The notes under the pieces: generated by a model
Databases searched by the model: none
Told to the model about the DNA's origin: nothing
What the model saw: the letters and a program-made list of their open reading frames with translations, nothing else
Assembly: GCA_947304085.1 (NCBI GenBank)
Contig: CAMZAC010000004.1
Coordinates: forward strand, 1-15,688
Reading direction: 5' to 3'
Source: an uncultured Alphaproteobacteria bacterium
GTDB lineage: Bacteria; Pseudomonadota; Alphaproteobacteria; Rs-D84
DNA: 15,688 nucleotides
Part shown: positions 8,901 through 14,244 of the stretch, piece after piece
Layout: each line of letters opens with the position of its first letter
Numbering within the stretch: the first letter of the stretch is position 1
Translations under genes and position numbers: made by a program

Positions 8901-8980
8901 AAAGACACTAAGCCCAAAATCACAAAAAATAAAACAAACATAATTGTCGTGACTGGTTTACGAATAAAAAATTTTAACAT
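5957..8980 (-). CDS. RND efflux permease (HAE1-like) with altered proton-relay residues
   Basis: Inner-membrane pump subunit of a tripartite exporter. The 1007 residues have the duplicated RND layout: TM1 (about 10-30), a large periplasmic loop opening SPSVDFPYVTV, a TM2-6 block from about 330 to 480, a second TM near 525, a second periplasmic loop, and TM8-12 from about 830. Family context is clear (NTMTLLAY..., FTLTPMMIAKLL, GGMCASLVWTFCLTPALFF). In TM4, AcrB has GLLVDDAI; here it is GTLVSNAI, so the two relay aspartates align with S399 and N400. In TM10, AcrB lysine 940 aligns with N911 in GLVVNNNI. AGGGA six bases before the ATG supports the start. The adaptor gene ends 13 bases upstream. 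The substrate cannot be told from sequence. Confidence 0.93.
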   Translation of the reverse strand: MLKFFIRKPVTTIMFVLFFVILGLVSFPKMNIERSPSVDFPYVTVSFVYPGANSSEIESQVVKKAENAVSEVAGVKKITTQIFENGAYVISEFNLGVNVDDKANEVKAKIDGLANEFPSDLKQPVIAKLNPLQQAVLDIVIQGADSKDVEKYVNDNLSNKITAVPGVASVNTFGGLTRAVRIAMDPDLMAARGVTVTDIVTAIAMRNLNVPGGKIETDINSENVRLVGEFKSVNEISNLEITTVEGDTFKLSDVANIRDAARDIEKGARYNGKDVVILSVVKASDGNAIKISNALRKKMPELQAQLQNNFPDATMKIVSDSSLTISNTTNDTINGIILGVIFTIIVLLAFTRNWRSTIIAGVVIPASLLSGFFLMNGSGFTINTMTLLAYATALGTLVSNAIILIESALSELRAGKTPEQAAEDGTRKVAIPVLAGVGTNVVVFLPLAFMGGIVGQFMLQFGMTVVYLTLLSLVFSFTLTPMMIAKLLRLPRKQKTKRDIQQSQKHNNSTRLHYWYEYQSKHPWIVIFGAVGVLVLSARLMGYVGNEFSPSTDANEITITARAPMGSLYAKSESIAKNIEQRLSQFPEVESTTVKIGDKGLQNITVKVTLVDVEKRNISDKKLAQKILPTLADITDAEIQIRAGENMAGAGISSDMVLNVFGEDDSKRNMYAQQIIENINQIESVQSAVLAQQTPANEIRFIPDDEKMNFWGVKNSSAGSALRTALFGNDTYKYKEQGDEYPIILEFEKQFKNKSMFDNVYINSKKGMIALSQLGTIESVPATSNIYRLDKNRITEIDINIGKSTVGPVQKEIQNYLNTIDWEPGYSASFAGMSEIQSESTSEIAQAFLLATILTFMLLAAIMNSFIHPFTIATSIITSFAGVFVVLFLSGASLNVGAMLAFIMLVGLVVNNNILVLEPTVARVQNGEDAYKVLWQELMDKKRMIWMTTIAVVAGMLPQLWSNDGLKVAMGAVMIGGMCASLVWTFCLTPALFFVMEKLRIKLKRRK

Positions 8981-8993
8981 TTTGTATCCCTTT

Positions 8994-9608
8994 TTATTTT
9001 ATGATTTTAATTTTTTCGTTATCTTTTATGTGTGATAAAATCACAACATCACCATTTTCTAAGCCTGACTTAATCAAAACATTTTTTGAATCTCGTGCTA
9101 CGATTTCAATTTCATGAATGTGCGCTTTGTTTTCGTTTACAACATATACATTATTGCCATATACAGCATATACAGGAACATAAAAACCATAACCAGAATA
9201 TTCAACATAATGCAAACCATCTGCGCAAGCTGATGTTTTTATGATATGCATACCAGTATATAAATCTATGTTTTTTGACACGGAAACAATCTTACAATTT
9301 TCCATTTTTTGACCAGCTTTAAACATGTGAACCCGCGCACTAGAAACATATGCACGATTATTTTTTACAGTTAATGGTTCATATAAAACACCATCTGTTT
9401 TCACCATTTTTAATACTTCAACGGGTGTCCCGTTTTCAATATTATTGCGAACAATATTAAATACCGCACGATTATTTTCTTTTGATACAACATAGAAACG
9501 ATATGCAAAACAACCAATTATCCCCAAGAAGATTATTAAATAAATAATATTTTTAGATTTTCTTGTTTTTAATTTTTTAACTAAATTTTCTATTCTTTCT
9601 GTCATCAT
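8994..9608 (-). CDS. Reduced periplasmic adaptor (membrane-fusion protein)
   Basis: About 204 residues against roughly 350-400 for normal RND adaptors. There is one N-terminal membrane anchor (about residues 18-40). A short region follows that resembles an adaptor beta-barrel (AGQKMENCKIVSVSKNIDLYTGMHIIKTSA). The end resembles the membrane-proximal domain (VPVYAVYGNNVYVVNENKAHIHEIEIV, then SGLENGDVVI). I see no room for a full lipoyl domain or the alpha-helical hairpin that normally contacts TolC. The frame extends upstream to a GTG at 9617, but that GTG is part of the AGGTGA Shine-Dalgarno, so the ATG at 9608 is the better start; another ATG follows directly. It sits between the TolC-like and permease genes, which supports the adaptor call. 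Confidence 0.75.
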   Translation of the reverse strand: MMTERIENLVKKLKTRKSKNIIYLIIFLGIIGCFAYRFYVVSKENNRAVFNIVRNNIENGTPVEVLKMVKTDGVLYEPLTVKNNRAYVSSARVHMFKAGQKMENCKIVSVSKNIDLYTGMHIIKTSACADGLHYVEYSGYGFYVPVYAVYGNNVYVVNENKAHIHEIEIVARDSKNVLIKSGLENGDVVILSHIKDNEKIKIIK

Positions 9609-9609
9609 T

Positions 9610-10917
9610 TTATTCACCTAATTTTTTTACTGATTCTGCAGACATTAAAATATTATATTTTGCATTTAACACTGCCATATCCATTTGGTATAACGCAGAC
9701 GAAACATCTGACAACTCTATAGCGGATGTTTGACCTGCTTGGAAACGTTTTGCAGATACATCGTATGCCTTTTGAGCCAACGAATATGCTTCTTTCAACT
9801 TGCTAAGATTCTTGCATAAATGTTTATATTTATTTACCGCCGTATTATATTCTTCAGTCTTTAATTTTTTAGATTTATCTAAATCTTGACGCACAGATTC
9901 TGCATTCATAGCTTCTATTGTTGCGTTTGCAGAATGCAATCCACCATTAAATAATGGGACTTTTAATGCCAGCCCCCAATATGCAGATTGAGTACCTTCT
10001 TTGTCAAACATATTTCCCGCATCTGTTCCCATTGAATAATATGAATACGAGCCAACTGCCGCTAACGTAGGATATCCGCCTGCGCGTTTAGATGATGCGT
10101 TTGATTCGTACATTTTTATTTGTTTTTGATAAATGTCCCATTCTGGATTTGATTTTAATTCACCCACATTTAATTGTGAAAATTTATCCGGAAAGTTATC
10201 GATTAAAATTAACTCTTCGTTTAAATCTATACCAGCCATAATTTTTAACATTCTGTATGCAGTATCACGATTAAATTGTGCATCAGATAAATTTATTTCT
10301 TTTGAAGCAATATCAGATTCCATTTTAATTAAATTACTATGATTTGCACGACCTGCTGCAGTCAATTTCTTTTTTGCTGTTTTTGCATTATTTAAATTTC
10401 TTTCTGCCGCAGACACTATTTCATCCGTCATTTTTGCAGTCCAATATAAATTTGCAGCAGCATACTTAATTTCACGCATTGTTAAATCTTTTGCAGATTT
10501 AGATATATCAATCGCGTCATGTATTGCATCAACAGCATTGCCGATTTTACCAAAAGTATAAATTGGCTGAGTTATTTGAACACCTGCCGAAAAAATATTA
10601 TCTGGAATTGCATCAATCGGCAAAACGCTACCCAAAATAGCACCTATATCCGACGGTATCTCAACACCTGTTGAACTGGTTGGGTGTCTTACGTTTATCA
10701 AATTCATATAAGATACAGTTCCATCAATTGACATCCAGCGATTTGCATTTACTGCATCTAATTGCGCTTTGGCTTTTTTGATATTTGCGTCTGCACGCTT
10801 TATATCGTTAGATTCTTGAACGATCTTATCAACTGCTTGATTCAAAGATAAATTCATCCCAAAAGCATTCGGCACAACAAACATCAACGCAAAAACACTC
10901 ATCAAAAATTTACGCAT
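9610..10917 (-). CDS. TolC-family outer-membrane efflux protein
   Basis: Outer-membrane channel component for the adjacent RND pump. The 435 residues have a signal peptide (about 1-20, hydrophobic core then NAFG). Two outer-membrane-efflux repeats rich in long helices follow, with SLNQAVDKIVQESNDIKRADANI near the start and GAGRANHSNL-like and RFQAGQTSAIELSDVSSALYQ segments typical of TolC/OprM repeats. There is no N-terminal lipobox cysteine, so it is more TolC-like than OprM-like. Its ATG overlaps the marR stop by eight bases and has GGAGG six bases upstream. Its stop lies one base before the adaptor ATG, so the three genes are translationally coupled. Confidence 0.92.
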   Translation of the reverse strand: MRKFLMSVFALMFVVPNAFGMNLSLNQAVDKIVQESNDIKRADANIKKAKAQLDAVNANRWMSIDGTVSYMNLINVRHPTSSTGVEIPSDIGAILGSVLPIDAIPDNIFSAGVQITQPIYTFGKIGNAVDAIHDAIDISKSAKDLTMREIKYAAANLYWTAKMTDEIVSAAERNLNNAKTAKKKLTAAGRANHSNLIKMESDIASKEINLSDAQFNRDTAYRMLKIMAGIDLNEELILIDNFPDKFSQLNVGELKSNPEWDIYQKQIKMYESNASSKRAGGYPTLAAVGSYSYYSMGTDAGNMFDKEGTQSAYWGLALKVPLFNGGLHSANATIEAMNAESVRQDLDKSKKLKTEEYNTAVNKYKHLCKNLSKLKEAYSLAQKAYDVSAKRFQAGQTSAIELSDVSSALYQMDMAVLNAKYNILMSAESVKKLGE

Positions 10918-11359
10918 TTAGATCCTCCATTTTTTTCAATAAAACATTTGCTGTTTTTATTGTTTCACCCAAGACTTCTTGATCTCTTTCTGGTAAAACA
11001 CGACAAAGTGATTCCAAAGCCCCCATATATTTATCAATGATTTTTTCAGCCAAAATCTTGCCAGATTTAGTCACTTCATACCAAGTATCACGATGGTCAT
11101 TTGAATCTGTGGAACGCAAAACCAATTTATCTTGTTCCAGTTTCTTGAACACACTGCATAAATTTGCAGTAGACATAACTTCTATAACAGCAAAATCTTT
11201 TAATTTAATTTTACCAGCCAAATATAAACGCACTAAAACGAACATTTGTTGTCTGGTGTTCTTGCTGGTTTCTTCCAACAACGGTTGCAACCTGTTAGCA
11301 AGCCGCCCCATTATACGCATATTTTCTGCCATCAACGTTGTCACTTCTGTATGTGTCAT
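10910..11359 (-). CDS. MarR-family regulator of the efflux operon
   Basis: Dimeric winged-helix repressor, usually released by small aromatic or drug-like ligands. The 149 residues include a recognition-helix region VIEVMSTANLCSVFKKLEQDKLV and the wing motif DSNDHRDTWYEVTKSGK, matching the family's DRR...LT..G pattern. The frame extends to an ATG at 11395, but that ATG has no Shine-Dalgarno and lies inside the proposed operator. The ATG at 11359 has AAGGG six bases upstream and is preferred. As first gene of the pump operon, directly behind a dyad at the promoter, it is the likely local and autogenous repressor. Confidence 0.92.
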   Translation of the reverse strand: MTHTEVTTLMAENMRIMGRLANRLQPLLEETSKNTRQQMFVLVRLYLAGKIKLKDFAVIEVMSTANLCSVFKKLEQDKLVLRSTDSNDHRDTWYEVTKSGKILAEKIIDKYMGALESLCRVLPERDQEVLGETIKTANVLLKKMEDLNA

Positions 11360-11389
11360 GCAAGACCCTTTTTGATTGTTTATTTGATA

Positions 11390-11412
11390 AATCATTAAAA
11401 ACTTTAACGATT
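11390..11412. promoter_or_regulatory. Candidate MarR operator (23-base dyad)
   Basis: Near-perfect inverted repeat with half-sites AATCxTTAAA facing each other across a three-base centre; 18 of 23 positions are symmetric (9 of 11 in each arm). It overlaps the end of the -10 and the predicted transcription start (about 11403) of the marR-efflux operon. A bound repressor would block initiation there. Confidence 0.55.
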
Positions 11413-11437
11413 ATACATATATAAAAAACAAAGTCAA
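11410..11437 (-). promoter_or_regulatory. Promoter of the marR-efflux operon
   Basis: -35 TTGACT (11437-11432), 16-base spacer, perfect -10 TATAAT (11415-11410). Predicted start near 11403 leaves a 44-base leader to the preferred marR ATG. Confidence 0.75.
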
Positions 11438-11542
11438 GAGATAAACATTAAAAAATTTAATAAATTTATAATATTTGTAAATATGCTCAAGCTTTGTGAA
11501 TTTGTGTGTCAAAAATCGAATCGGAAAAGAATCTGATTATAA

Positions 11543-11569
11543 GAAAACAAAAACCGGTCTTAAACCGGC
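11543..11569 (-). terminator. Intrinsic terminator of the tRNA-Gln gene
   Basis: On the minus strand the hairpin CCGGT-TTAAG-ACCGG (11568-11554) is followed by TTTTTGTTTTC. It lies 10 bases past the encoded CCA and would end the tRNA transcript before the efflux promoter. Confidence 0.75.
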
Positions 11570-11577
11570 AAAAACCT

Positions 11578-11651
11578 TGGTTGGAGCGCACGGATTCGAA
11601 CCATGATAAAGAGAACCAAAATCTCTTGTCCTACCATTAGACGACGCTCCA
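11578..11651 (-). tRNA. trnQ: tRNA-Gln (anticodon UUG)
   Basis: A 74-base cloverleaf including encoded CCA. The acceptor stem is TGGAGCG/CGCTCCA, with the weak U1-A72 pair typical of tRNA-Gln. The D arm is GTC-TAATGGTAG-GAC. The anticodon stem AGAGA/TCTCT holds the loop TTTTGGT, so the anticodon is TTG. The T arm contains GGTTCGAATCC. Discriminator base A is followed by CCA (11580-11578). It has its own promoter and terminator, so it is a single-gene unit. Confidence 0.96.
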
Positions 11652-11662
11652 ATTTCAGCACT

Positions 11663-11690
11663 ATTATATATTTATACTAAATTTTTTCAA
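11663..11690 (-). promoter_or_regulatory. Promoter of tRNA-Gln
   Basis: -35 TTGAAA (11690-11685), 16-base spacer, -10 TATAAT (11668-11663). Predicted start is near 11656, five bases before the mature tRNA 5' end. Confidence 0.7.
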
Positions 11691-11868
11691 TAAAATTTTA
11701 TTAGAAAGAACTTTCAAATTAATAAACATAAAAGAAAAACCAACCCAAATTAATCTTATCAACATTTACATTCAAAATGGTTATTATATGTATATGCAAT
11801 ATATAAAAAACTCTTGTATTCTGTTTATTTTTATTTTAAACTAATTTTTGGTTTGCATAAGGTTTATT

Positions 11869-12420
11869 ATGAAAACAAATGCTTTTATTTCTGGTATACA
11901 GCAATTAAAACCTTTTTATCACGGTTCTAATGTTGATGTTGACAATATATTATTACCACAACAAAAGCAAAATCATGCCAACAACAAATTAATTAATGTT
12001 ATATTTGTGTCTCCAGATATAAACTATGCAAAAATGTTTGCCATAAGAAAATGCTTGGGTGGCGATGGGGCATCACGTGTATCATTTCGTAATACAGGAA
12101 CTGGCAAAAACAAACTTTTTCTTGAAAAAATATCTGATACAATTTGCCCGAATTTTTATATTTACACTGTCTATCAAACCCCGGACAACAAATTTATCAA
12201 AGATGCAAACGATGAATTTTATTCTGAAAAACCTTTGATAATATCAAACAAAGAAAAATATAATTTAATTCAAGAATTGAACAATTTGAATTGCGATGTT
12301 TATGTCTTTGATACCAAGATAACCACCGCAAAATCTATTCACAATGCTATTGAAGCAAAACAATATCACCGCGTAATTATTGCGGATATTATACAAAACA
12401 ATGCTGTAACACGTGATTGA
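11869..12420 (+). CDS. Orphan protein with N-terminal YHGS motif; possibly ADP-ribosyltransferase-like
   Basis: I do not recognise this 183-residue protein as a named family. It has no signal peptide or membrane segment. The N-terminus has FYHGS (16-20), then about 28 residues later VFVSPDINYAKMFAIRK (about 45-61). A YHG(S/T) histidine followed by a strand and a tyrosine-containing helix is the layout of ADP-ribosyltransferase folds of the diphtheria-toxin/PARP/Tpt1 type. I see no certain catalytic glutamate, so this is a weak structural guess. The start at 11869 has AAGG six bases upstream; an in-frame TTG at 11848 lacks one. It stands alone between the tRNA and the structured intergenic block. 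A weak promoter (TTGTAT, 17 bases, TAAACT) precedes it. Confidence 0.8.
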   Translation: MKTNAFISGIQQLKPFYHGSNVDVDNILLPQQKQNHANNKLINVIFVSPDINYAKMFAIRKCLGGDGASRVSFRNTGTGKNKLFLEKISDTICPNFYIYTVYQTPDNKFIKDANDEFYSEKPLIISNKEKYNLIQELNNLNCDVYVFDTKITTAKSIHNAIEAKQYHRVIIADIIQNNAVTRD

Positions 12421-12474
12421 ATATGTTTTGCTTATAGTTTAAAATTAACAATTATAAATATAATATATAATACC

Positions 12475-12503
12475 TTGATTTTATAATATAAATATTTTAT
12501 CAT
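12475..12503 (+). promoter_or_regulatory. Promoter in front of the structured RNA block
   Basis: -35 TTGATT (12475-12480), 17-base spacer, -10 TATCAT (12498-12503). Predicted start is about 12510-12511, exactly where the GC-richer, dyad-filled sequence begins. The same TATCAT hexamer precedes the glycosyltransferase gene at 13453. Confidence 0.55.
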
Positions 12504-12510
12504 CAACCTT

Positions 12511-12697
12511 GACACAGAGGTCTGTGTTGGGCGTAAGAACCCTGATTTGTGATGTCCGCGGGGACAAAAAATACCTCCGATCTTTTTTTGGGTTGGAGGA
12601 CTGCGAATAATATCTTCGGATAAAATAAGCGTGCTATTTTCACAAATTATAGTTCTTAACCTCCAACCGCCATTTTGTGGCGGTTGATTCATATCAA
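12511..12697 (+). ncRNA. Candidate structured RNA or leader upstream of the glycan cluster
   Basis: The gap 12421-12723 has no convincing gene; most of it is this block, which is visibly richer in G and C than its flanks. Compatible helices on the plus strand: ACACAG/CTGTGT (12512-12527); a long basal helix pairing 12534-12540 with 12652-12658 and 12543-12552 with 12640-12649 (17 pairs, 2x2 internal loop); TGTCC/GGACA (12553-12566); CCTCCGATC/GGTTGGAGG (12574-12599, loop of Ts); ATC-TTCG-GAT, a cUUCGg tetraloop (12612-12621); AAAATA/TATTTT (12622-12640); and a 9-pair hairpin CAACCGCCA/TGGCGGTTG (12664-12686). Three G-U pairs and the UUCG loop favour the plus strand. It is either an independent small RNA or a regulatory leader of the gene at 12724. 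No known class is recognised. Confidence 0.5.
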
Positions 12698-12723
12698 TTA
12701 TTCAAAAACAAAAAGGAAATAAC

Positions 12724-13335
12724 ATGTATTATTTTTACAAATTTGGACGTGAATTTTTTAAATTATTCGGAAAAAATTCTAAATTATACAAAAAATTTCA
12801 AAAAGCTGTTACAAACCACCCACAAATAAATATTAATTACGAACTGAAAAATGTTATTGAACCTGATCTGCAATACATCAGTGATGTTAATGCATATTTT
12901 TTAGCATACACACATTTTAAACAACATTATGGAATTGAAATTCCTACTGAAGTAGCATGCTATGGAAACAAATTTGAATATGTCCGTATCAAAATAAAAG
13001 ATATTAAACGTTCTTGGGATGGCAAATTATATTCTTTAAAACAATGTTCACCTTATAAATATCTCGAAACGGATGATAAACAAGTATACGAAAAATACAT
13101 TCAAAAACACGTAAGTCGCAATTTATGTTCAACAAATACTGTTTGGAATGTGGCAGATTTTAAAAAATTATTTGAATCCATCAAAAAAAATGGTTATGAC
13201 CCAACAAAATCTGTTATTTGTGTCACTGATAATAATATAATCATTGACGGACAACATCGTTCTTGCTGTCTATTGTATTTATATGGCGAAGATTATGAAA
13301 TCAACGTAATTAAAGTCACCAGAAAAAACGTATAA
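12724..13335 (+). CDS. ParB/sulfiredoxin-fold-like protein in the glycan cluster
   Basis: 203 residues, no membrane segment, basic N-terminus. The C-terminal part has IIIDGQHRSCCLLYLYG (about 172-188), matching the (D)G.HR box of ParB/Srx-like domains, preceded by VICVTDNN and followed by the strand INVIKV. The middle SLKQCSPYKYLETDDKQVYEKYI resembles proteins of this kind found within surface-polysaccharide loci. Their biochemical role is not known to me; nucleotide or phosphate chemistry at the GQHR box is only an inference. It is not a chromosome-partitioning ParB, as the helix-turn-helix part is missing. AAGGA six bases before the ATG supports the start. It follows the structured RNA block, which may be its 5' leader. 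Confidence 0.8.
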   Translation: MYYFYKFGREFFKLFGKNSKLYKKFQKAVTNHPQININYELKNVIEPDLQYISDVNAYFLAYTHFKQHYGIEIPTEVACYGNKFEYVRIKIKDIKRSWDGKLYSLKQCSPYKYLETDDKQVYEKYIQKHVSRNLCSTNTVWNVADFKKLFESIKKNGYDPTKSVICVTDNNIIIDGQHRSCCLLYLYGEDYEINVIKVTRKNV

Positions 13336-13416
13336 AATTACAGACGAAATAACAACATATTTATATACTTAATAGCAAAATACCCCAAACCAGTGATACA
13401 AAAAAAGAAAGATTTG

Positions 13417-13445
13417 TTGTCAAACTGTAAATAAAAAGTTATCAT
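13417..13445 (+). promoter_or_regulatory. Promoter of the glycosyltransferase-wecB-licD operon, apparently leaderless
   Basis: -35 TTGTCA (13417-13422), 17-base spacer, -10 TATCAT (13440-13445). The predicted start falls at 13452-13453, the A of the glycosyltransferase ATG. No Shine-Dalgarno is present between the -10 and the ATG. Confidence 0.5.
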
Positions 13446-13452
13446 AAGCACT

Positions 13453-14244
13453 ATGATACCAAAAATAATTCATTTTGTATGGGTTGGAAATGCAAATAAA
13501 CCTGAACTGGTCAAACACTGCATAGAAACTTGGAAAAAATTTTGCCCCGATTATAAAATAATTGAATGGAATAATGATTGTTTACAAAATATTGATAATT
13601 TGTATGTAAAACAAGCTTTTCAAGAAAAGAAATGGGCTTTTGTTTCTGATTACATTCGTTTATATGCAATTAATAAATTTGGCGGTTTTTATTTTGATTC
13701 AGATTTAGAATTGACAAATAACATTGATAAATTTCGAAACAATAAATTTATTACAGGATATGAAATTTATGATGGTGCGTATTTCCCCTTTACCGCATTT
13801 ATGGGTGCCGAAAAAGGGTCTGTTATTATTGCTGATTTATTATCAGAATATGATGATTTACGCTTTATAAATCCGGACGGCACATATAATCAAAAGACAA
13901 ATACAGTTCGCGTTTCTGAGTATTTTGGTAAAAAATACAAATTACTACCACCATATGACGGAACACAAATTACAAGATTAAACCAACACGGTATTATATA
14001 TCCTTCTTATTTTTTCTGCACACCTGAACAAAACAAACCAAACTATGCAATACATTTGTTTAACGGTTCATGGTTAGATGGATGGAACAGAAAAATCAAA
14101 CTGTCTTTTGGCAGATTAAGTCTTGTCCGGTTTAAACGTGTTCGCAACACACAAATCCTTCCTATTAAACACAATGAAAGAATATTATGTAAATTGCACA
14201 CTTCTGTTAAAAAATTCTACGCATTGATATGGAGACTAAAATGA
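13453..14244 (+). CDS. GT32-like glycosyltransferase (sugar-binding DXD type)
   Basis: Cytoplasmic glycosyltransferase of the OCH1/capsular-polysaccharide type that adds a sugar to a surface glycan precursor. The 263 residues open with IPKIIHFVWVG (2-12), the GT32 start. Then come CIETWKKFCPDYKIIEWN, the core WAFVSDYIRLYAINKFGGFYFDSDLEL (61-87) with the metal-binding D82/D84, and a C-terminal acceptor region containing AIHLFNGSWLDGW. The sugar donor and linkage cannot be read from sequence. The gene has its own promoter and no visible Shine-Dalgarno. Its stop overlaps the wecB start (ATGA), so wecB translation is coupled to it. Confidence 0.9.
   Translation: MIPKIIHFVWVGNANKPELVKHCIETWKKFCPDYKIIEWNNDCLQNIDNLYVKQAFQEKKWAFVSDYIRLYAINKFGGFYFDSDLELTNNIDKFRNNKFITGYEIYDGAYFPFTAFMGAEKGSVIIADLLSEYDDLRFINPDGTYNQKTNTVRVSEYFGKKYKLLPPYDGTQITRLNQHGIIYPSYFFCTPEQNKPNYAIHLFNGSWLDGWNRKIKLSFGRLSLVRFKRVRNTQILPIKHNERILCKLHTSVKKFYALIWRLK

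Noticed and set aside
11360..11395. N-terminal extension of MarR from the ATG at 11395
   Set aside because: No Shine-Dalgarno, start codon inside the operator dyad, and only eight bases after the predicted transcription start; the ATG at 11359 is better supported.
11689..11702. Perfect 14-base palindrome AATAAAATTTTATT
   Set aside because: Made only of A and T in very AT-rich DNA and overlapping the tRNA promoter -35; expected by chance.
12664..12686. Rho-independent terminator
   Set aside because: The 9-pair hairpin is strong, but no U-run follows on either strand.
12679..12686. ops element for an RfaH-type factor
   Set aside because: GGCGGTTG is one base off GGCGGTAG and lies before polysaccharide genes, but it is fully explained as a hairpin arm, and RfaH-ops control is not expected in alphaproteobacteria.
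12432..12692. Leftward 86-codon open frame across the intergenic block
   Set aside because: It lies antisense to the proposed structured RNA, has no clear Shine-Dalgarno, and its sequence is the translation of hairpin arms. The G-U pairs and UUCG loop favour the other strand.
12511..12697. 6S RNA, T-box or another known RNA class
   Set aside because: Length and rod-like pairing recall 6S RNA, but I see no diagnostic central bubble or conserved sequence, and no T-box motif. Kept as an unclassified RNA.
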